The notes below the pieces were generated by a model. The model had not been told where the DNA came from. It saw only the letters and a list, made by a program, of their open reading frames with translations, and made no database searches. This document shows positions 59,545 to 64,000 of a stretch of 64,000 nt of DNA, in pieces; within the stretch, counting starts at the first letter, position 1, and every line of letters starts with the position of its first letter. Source of the stretch: a virus; the IMG/VR virus record IMGVR_UViG_3300023175_001370, positions 26,396 through 90,395 of that record. One strand, given 5' to 3'. A program made the translations under genes and the position numbers.

Positions 59545-59936
59545 TATAATTCTAGTGCCACATCAATCCTTCTGGAGCTTCTTAATTGCTCGTATTCCAA
59601 GTAATACTCATTTACAGCAAAAAAGTATACATCTGAAATTTTATCTAAAAATTCTTTTGTGTTATTAATGATTATAGGTAGTCTATTCTTGTCAAGTATA
59701 ATAGCCTCTTCTCTACCAGATGAAACTATAAAGTTAACAAAACCTATAAGTTCAGGCGATACTTCAAATGTACCTCCATTCATACTGTATGACAATAAAT
59801 TATCTACTTTAGCTTTGATGTTTTCTTTATTCAAGTTAAAGGTCTTCATAGCGTTTTTCATATGAAGAGCATTTTCGATTTTTTCTTTTTGTAAGTTTCT
59901 ATTTAAATCATCATTCGATGGTTTTCTCTTAGCCAT
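59544..59936 (-). CDS. hypothetical protein, first gene of the leftward block
   Basis: A 130-residue protein, helical and Lys/Asn-rich at the N-terminus (KRKPSNDDLNRNLQKEKIENA), then mixed strands and helices (EVSPELIGFVNFIVSSGREEAIIL). No recognised domain. Behind a consensus promoter and AGGAG, it is the first gene of the whole leftward modification block. Confidence 0.55.
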   Translation of the reverse strand: MAKRKPSNDDLNRNLQKEKIENALHMKNAMKTFNLNKENIKAKVDNLLSYSMNGGTFEVSPELIGFVNFIVSSGREEAIILDKNRLPIIINNTKEFLDKISDVYFFAVNEYYLEYEQLRSSRRIDVALEL

Positions 59937-59962
59937 ACGTGTACTCCTGATATAATACTACA

Positions 59963-59991
59963 ATTATACACTATATGATTTTTGTTGTCAA
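59963..59991 (-). promoter_or_regulatory. consensus sigma70 promoter of the leftward radical SAM/glycan block
   Basis: Read leftwards: TTGACA (59991-59986), 17 bases, TATAAT (59968-59963): a perfect sigma70 promoter. Next comes AGGAG at 59949-59945 and the ATG at 59936. It reads towards the glycosyltransferase and radical SAM genes and away from the structural genes to its right. Confidence 0.85.
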
Positions 59992-59994
59992 CTA

Positions 59995-62025
59995 CTATAT
60001 TACTTCATCGTAAATAGTATAGTCTGTTGTTGGAGAATATGATATAGATGAGTCAGTAACACCAGTGATTTGGCCTATTGTACCATTTGCAAATGCTACG
60101 ACCCCACCCACTAAACTTAATGTAGATATATCTAATCCATTATCACTAAAGTATGTTCCTGAACCGACATTGTTTGTATTGCTTGAATACGCACTAGTTG
60201 TGTTAAGAGTAGGAAGACCGTTTAGTAGATTTGTTTCTTCTATACCAGACTGGAATAGCCCTACTACTTGAACTCCGCTACCAGCACCTGTACCACCATT
60301 AACAGAATTTATGATAATGTTTTGTTCTTCGTTTAGTATTCTAGTAGCATTGAATGTTGCACCAACGGATGTACCAAGATAAACAATTTCTGTTTCTTTA
60401 ACAATAAATCTTTGTCCGTTCGCTGGATTTGTAACCTTTCTAGTGTAACCGATTTCGTCTTGTATTGTTCTGCCGCTATCAACCCAAGAAGACCCATTCC
60501 ATTCATAAACGATACCAGTCTGTGCGTCAATAAGAATATTAGCATCAAGACCACCTGTAAAATTAATATCAGCATATGTACTACCACCTTGAGAGTGGCT
60601 ATAATACCCATATGGGGCTTCGCCTTTAAATACTGCCAATCGTGGATCGCTATCTAAATCTACAGTTATCTCTGAAGAGATTTGATAGTTTTCCAGATCG
60701 TTCCAATGTGTTGTATAAAACTTAAATGTGTCACCTTGTCTTTGTACTTTTATTCGTGCTTGATCTGGATACCAAGCATTAGAAACTGTTGAACCAGTTG
60801 TAAATGATATATTTGCTATTACATACTGAGGCAACCATGGTCCATTTTCAGTATAAAATACCCCCCAATGCCCAGTTGGTTGTTGACCACCTTTTGTACG
60901 AGCAGCAACTAGTGCTTTGTTGGTCGTACCGTCTCTCACAAAAGCAGCAATAAGACCGATAGTATCGTCATCCCATGTAGCTACAGAATATACTGTACCT
61001 TCAAAAGTAAAATCGCTGTGAGTTGTTGGTGAAATGAACCCGCCACCCAGAGAAGTATTTGTAGGTTGAACAAAACTTTCAGTATTAGTATCATAATACC
61101 AATCAGCAGCTTGCCCTCCAGGAGTTGTACCGCCAGGATAATAATTTCCTCCATCAAATCTGTCCCAACTGTTGAAAATGTCTTGTTGTGTTGGTGGAAC
61201 AAGTGTTTGTGTAGCAGCAGTAGCATCACCGGAATCCCTATAGATATAAGACTCTTGTTCCGGTAGAGGGGTAATGTTTATATAAACATTTCCTGTTTGT
61301 GTTTCTGTTCCATTAGTAACAGTGTATTGAAATCCGGCTGGTTGACCAGAAAGCCCTGTCGAAACAAACTCAATAGTAGTACCATTTAAACTTAATGTAC
61401 CATTAGTTGGATTTTGAACAGATGATACACTTAGTGATAAACCCTGTCCATCAATATCGTTTGATACTAGGTCAGAAGAACTTAGTAAAAGAGTTTCAGC
61501 TTGTCTCAAATCATATGTATCAGATACAGCAATAATAGGCGGTATCGCTACAACATTCATTGTTACAGTGCCTTGTTTTGTAATATTAGATGAGTTTCTA
61601 GCTGTATATGTAAAACTTGCTGCTACACCAACTCCACCAGTACTTGTAAATTCAATGTTAGAACCACTAAGAACAACCGTACCATTAACTGCGTTAGAAA
61701 CAGATATGATTGTCAAAGGGTCTTGATTATTACTATATTCATCAACTGCGCCATTTAAAATATCTGCGATTGGTATAGTAGCAGTATATGTTGTGTATAC
61801 TTCAAATGAATTAGTAGGAAGAATAATTTGATAATTAGATAAACCGTAAAAATCACTAAAAGACACAGGATCACCTGTATTCTTTCCTAATACATCACCG
61901 ATAGATGCTAAAAATTGTGAAGACGCAATTGCGGTAGCAGAAGGCCTTGCAGCTTCCGGAAGTCGTGTACTAAATTCTGTTCTGATGTCGGACATAGAAA
62001 TAGGTCCGGTACTTTGTAGTGGCAA
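59995..62025 (-). CDS. tail-fibre/structural protein with Ig-like cadherin-type repeats
   Basis: A 676-residue virion protein. It begins with a short conserved tail region (STGPISMSDIRTEFS, PVSFSDFYGLSN), then cadherin/Ig-like repeats (residues about 150-250: LSSSDLVSNDIDGQGLSLSV, TNGTLSLNGTTIEFVSTG, FQYTVTNGTETQTGNVYI), a central concanavalin-like sandwich region (residues about 260-480, many aromatic and Asp) and Gly/Ser-rich C-terminal strands. TTG start at 62025 with TAGGAGAGAG upstream. It probably binds host glycan during attachment. Confidence 0.72.
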   Translation of the reverse strand: MPLQSTGPISMSDIRTEFSTRLPEAARPSATAIASSQFLASIGDVLGKNTGDPVSFSDFYGLSNYQIILPTNSFEVYTTYTATIPIADILNGAVDEYSNNQDPLTIISVSNAVNGTVVLSGSNIEFTSTGGVGVAASFTYTARNSSNITKQGTVTMNVVAIPPIIAVSDTYDLRQAETLLLSSSDLVSNDIDGQGLSLSVSSVQNPTNGTLSLNGTTIEFVSTGLSGQPAGFQYTVTNGTETQTGNVYINITPLPEQESYIYRDSGDATAATQTLVPPTQQDIFNSWDRFDGGNYYPGGTTPGGQAADWYYDTNTESFVQPTNTSLGGGFISPTTHSDFTFEGTVYSVATWDDDTIGLIAAFVRDGTTNKALVAARTKGGQQPTGHWGVFYTENGPWLPQYVIANISFTTGSTVSNAWYPDQARIKVQRQGDTFKFYTTHWNDLENYQISSEITVDLDSDPRLAVFKGEAPYGYYSHSQGGSTYADINFTGGLDANILIDAQTGIVYEWNGSSWVDSGRTIQDEIGYTRKVTNPANGQRFIVKETEIVYLGTSVGATFNATRILNEEQNIIINSVNGGTGAGSGVQVVGLFQSGIEETNLLNGLPTLNTTSAYSSNTNNVGSGTYFSDNGLDISTLSLVGGVVAFANGTIGQITGVTDSSISYSPTTDYTIYDEVI

Positions 62026-62050
62026 AGCTCTCTCCTAATATTACTATTAG

Positions 62051-62058
62051 TATTTATT
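62051..62058 (-). promoter_or_regulatory. T4-type late promoter
   Basis: AATAAATA read leftwards, 25 bases before the TTG at 62025, in the 31-base gap between two structural genes. Confidence 0.5.
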
Positions 62059-63130
62059 AATTATTAGGACTATTTGGATTATAAAGAGTGCCTTCCATAT
62101 CGTGTAGAATTTGATATGTTGGAGAAGGTGAAATAACACCTAAGCGTGATGGATGAGGGTCGTCTGCTCTTTGCTGTGAAACGTTCATACTAAGAACACC
62201 TTGGATTTGACCTGTTATATAGTTACTGTATCCACCGTAGCCACCATAACCACTATAACCACTGTATCCTGTATAACCACAGTATCCACCATAAGTATTT
62301 AAATGTTCATTATTTAAGAAATATACTGCTACATCAATTTGATGATCTGAATGTAGTTTCGCCCATACTTCATAAGCGTTATTAGGCAGACCTATATAAT
62401 TGGCTCTTTTTGTGTAAACATTTTGATAGCTACCAATAAGACCGGTATATCCTAAACCAGGAGTACCTGCGCCCTTACTTGATACTGTTTCGCTGTGTTG
62501 AATTTTCACTACCCCAATATCAAACAATAGTCTATGCCATCCTTCAGATGTATCAAAGTGATAACCTTCAGGTATATCAGGAAGGTTAGGATCTAATTCT
62601 GATTCAATTCTAATTTCACCGCCGGCATTAAAGAAGTGTCTCATTGAGTCTGCGTCAACAAAATTAACTCTAAATTCGTACCATTGATTTTCTTGTCCCC
62701 ACTGTTCATCTGTGGGGTCTGGTTCGCATACGACAAATTCATTCATAGAACTTACTAGGTTACTTTGAATGCTCATTTTAGATAAAGTATAATTTAGTTT
62801 GTTTGCTCTTAGCTCTTCTATGTCATCCATAATCTTTGCCATATGAGCAACAACTTCAGCTTTAGTTCTAAAGTCACCGTTAAGTAATGTCGTAGGAGTA
62901 GTTAACAAAGTTCCCTGATGAACTGCTGCAAACTTCATAGCATCAAATAATCTAAGCCAGTGTCTTCTACTTATTCGTGTCCCACTTGTTATCAAATTCA
63001 CAAACAATTGATCTTGTCCGTATCCAGCATCTCCTGATCCTAGCGCAACGACTTCGTTAATATCGTTAGCTAGTTGGTTATAATCTTTTGCTTTAAAGTA
63101 ACTTACAATCGGATAACTTTGCGGCGACAT
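62057..63130 (-). CDS. structural/tail protein with Tyr-Gly-rich repeat
   Basis: A 357-residue virion-type protein. The first half is helical and folded (NQLANDINEVVALGSG, HWLRLFDAMKFAAVHQGTLLTTP). The second half holds a Gly/Tyr repeat of about eight units (GYxGY, with a single Cys), followed by a short Gln-rich C-terminus. Such low-complexity segments in phage tail proteins may form collagen-like or hinge structures. The gene sits between two other structural genes; the start has AAGGAAGAG upstream. Confidence 0.6.
   Translation of the reverse strand: MSPQSYPIVSYFKAKDYNQLANDINEVVALGSGDAGYGQDQLFVNLITSGTRISRRHWLRLFDAMKFAAVHQGTLLTTPTTLLNGDFRTKAEVVAHMAKIMDDIEELRANKLNYTLSKMSIQSNLVSSMNEFVVCEPDPTDEQWGQENQWYEFRVNFVDADSMRHFFNAGGEIRIESELDPNLPDIPEGYHFDTSEGWHRLLFDIGVVKIQHSETVSSKGAGTPGLGYTGLIGSYQNVYTKRANYIGLPNNAYEVWAKLHSDHQIDVAVYFLNNEHLNTYGGYCGYTGYSGYSGYGGYGGYSNYITGQIQGVLSMNVSQQRADDPHPSRLGVISPSPTYQILHDMEGTLYNPNSPNN
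62221..62294 (-). repeat. Tyr-Gly coding repeat
   Basis: Tandem 9-base units (GGNTACNNN-type) encode GYxGYxGY. The codons for Tyr and Gly alternate with small residues (Ser, Thr, Cys), which gives an irregular DNA repeat within the tail gene. Confidence 0.7.
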
Positions 63131-63140
63131 TCACTCTTCC

Positions 63141-63815
63141 TTAGTTTACTTGTATTGTTATTGTATAATCTATCACTATCGTTCTATTTGCTGAAAGTAA
63201 AACTGGATGGAATGTTACATGTGTCAGCATTATTGTCTTGTCTTCGTCAAGTTCATTGCCGTTCTTAACACCACTTAATAGTCCAATCTCATCAAATGTA
63301 AATGCTCTAACACTATCCATATCAGGTGAACTATCCGATACAGGCAAAGAAAGATTAGGGTCTACTGCCTGTACAGCAGCCTCATAATCTGTATGAGATA
63401 TTTCAACTGAACATAGTATCTTTGCTGTATTCGCTGGAACAACTTCACCATTTCCCATGTCTTGTCCAGCATGAAATACTGTATTTACAGTCTCTTGTTC
63501 ATATGTTTTAGCATATAATGTTGAGTTACTAGAAGTTATAGGAAGTTGATCGTATGTACCAAATACTCTTGGCGCACGATAAGAAAGCGCAGTTGTTGAA
63601 TTAGAGCCGCCGTTACCGAATGCTAACCAATTAACAACGGGTGGGGCACCATTACTATTAACGCTTGTTGGATGACCGCCTAAGGCAGAAGCAAGAGCAT
63701 ATGCCATATTACCAGGATGAATGGCATTCTTCTTTTGAAGAAGAACTTTTCCACTATCCTTGTCATAAATTTTTATTGTCCCTATGATTTGGGACTTTAC
63801 ATCATCTTTAAACAT
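63141..63815 (-). CDS. structural/tail protein
   Basis: A 224-residue protein with VKSQIIGTIKIYDKDSGKVLLQKKNAIHPGNMAYALASAL, a pattern found at the N-terminus of T4-like short tail or baseplate-adjacent proteins, then WLAFGNGGSN and beta-rich C-terminus. It sits at the head of the leftward virion genes behind a late promoter. Function inferred from neighbours. Confidence 0.6.
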   Translation of the reverse strand: MFKDDVKSQIIGTIKIYDKDSGKVLLQKKNAIHPGNMAYALASALGGHPTSVNSNGAPPVVNWLAFGNGGSNSTTALSYRAPRVFGTYDQLPITSSNSTLYAKTYEQETVNTVFHAGQDMGNGEVVPANTAKILCSVEISHTDYEAAVQAVDPNLSLPVSDSSPDMDSVRAFTFDEIGLLSGVKNGNELDEDKTIMLTHVTFHPVLLSANRTIVIDYTITIQVN

Positions 63816-63847
63816 TCTAGTCTCTCTTAAAAAGTTTTTATTCTATA

Positions 63848-63855
63848 TATTTATC
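63848..63855 (-). promoter_or_regulatory. T4-type late promoter
   Basis: GATAAATA read leftwards, 32 bases before the ATG at 63815; AGAGAGA lies between as ribosome-binding site. Confidence 0.55.
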
Positions 63856-63871
63856 ATTTTAACAAATTATG

Positions 63872-64000
63872 CTATAATAACCTTTTGTCTGGTTCTTCTA
63901 ACAAGAATACCATAGTCTCAGGAGATGAGAAAATATATATTTTATCTCCTTGTAGCCCGTTTACAGCTATTCCATTAAACAACGCACGGTCTTTTATTCT
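63872..64000 (-). CDS. 3' end of an unidentified gene (cut by the window)
   Basis: The last 42 codons of a leftward gene that enters from the right edge: open from base 64000, stop at 63872-63874. The visible part reads NGIAVNGLQGDKIYIFSSPETMVFLLEE, with strands typical of virion-like beta proteins. No function can be given from the fragment. Confidence 0.5.
   Translation of the reverse strand, partial: RIKDRALFNGIAVNGLQGDKIYIFSSPETMVFLLEEPDKRLL

Noticed and set aside
62221-62294. Regular repeat that might suggest a CRISPR array
   Set aside because: The units are 9-base coding repeats for Gly-Tyr in a tail gene; no spacers of constant size are present.

Overview
The window is a stretch of an AT-rich, tightly packed, T4-like (myovirus-type) phage genome, most likely from a marine bacterium; it could also be a metagenomic contig. 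Evidence for this: a T4-style nucleotide and DNA-metabolism gene set (FEN/RNase H exonuclease, dihydrofolate reductase, thymidylate synthase), late promoters of the T4 type (TATAAATA-like) in front of virion genes, tail-fibre-like structural genes, short ATGA overlaps, and many small genes of unknown function. No ribosomal RNA, tRNA, CRISPR array or insertion sequence was seen. The host cannot be fixed; FliL-like, SbmA/BacA-like and ClpP-like (COG3904-type) genes would suit a Gram-negative, possibly alphaproteobacterial, flagellated host.

Left arm, plus strand (1-21907). A 7-deazaguanine DNA-modification set comes first: DpdA-like transglycosylase (partial), a QueD-like protein, FolE and QueE. 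With it lie APRT, a GT-B glycosyltransferase, a FliL homologue, a peroxiredoxin and S-adenosylmethionine synthetase. Then follow a FEN-like nuclease, a methyltransferase, a HAD phosphatase, a membrane-anchored ClpP-like protein, an SbmA/BacA-type peptide transporter, a tail-fibre-like protein, a MoxR/VWA-metallopeptidase pair, an HNH endonuclease, small genes, DHFR, ThyA and a 2-oxoglutarate-type hydroxylase.

Central and right block, mainly minus strand (21904-59936). This is the striking part: fifteen radical SAM proteins (besides QueE) in four sequence groups. They are interleaved with two QueC-like PP-loop ATPases, a nitroreductase-like protein, four SGNH-hydrolase-like proteins, two related methyltransferase-like proteins (one with eight N-terminal helical repeats), a NodU-type carbamoyltransferase with a 37-residue partner, four GT-A/GT8-like glycosyltransferases and a CMP-sugar cytidylyltransferase-like protein. 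Overlapping ends suggest polycistronic transcription, and a near-ideal sigma70 promoter at 59963-59991 reads leftwards into the block. One radical SAM protein (53876-55270) is circularly permuted relative to its paralogues. A plus-strand island (44819-47605) carries small early-type genes and a lipoprotein with a polysaccharide-lyase-like domain.

Right end (59995-64000, minus strand): virion tail/fibre genes behind late promoters.

How it may fit together: MetK would supply SAM to an unusually large set of SAM-consuming enzymes. FolE/QueD-like/QueE/DpdA, perhaps with a QueC-like enzyme from the central block, would modify DNA with a deazaguanine. The large radical SAM/glycosyltransferase/carbamoyltransferase block looks like a biosynthetic or modification system whose product (glycan, nucleoside or peptide) cannot be told from the sequence. 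Two regulatory patterns stand out: a sigma70 promoter family with a conserved CGAATC spacer, and late promoters exactly 5 nt before an ATG, which predict leaderless late mRNAs.
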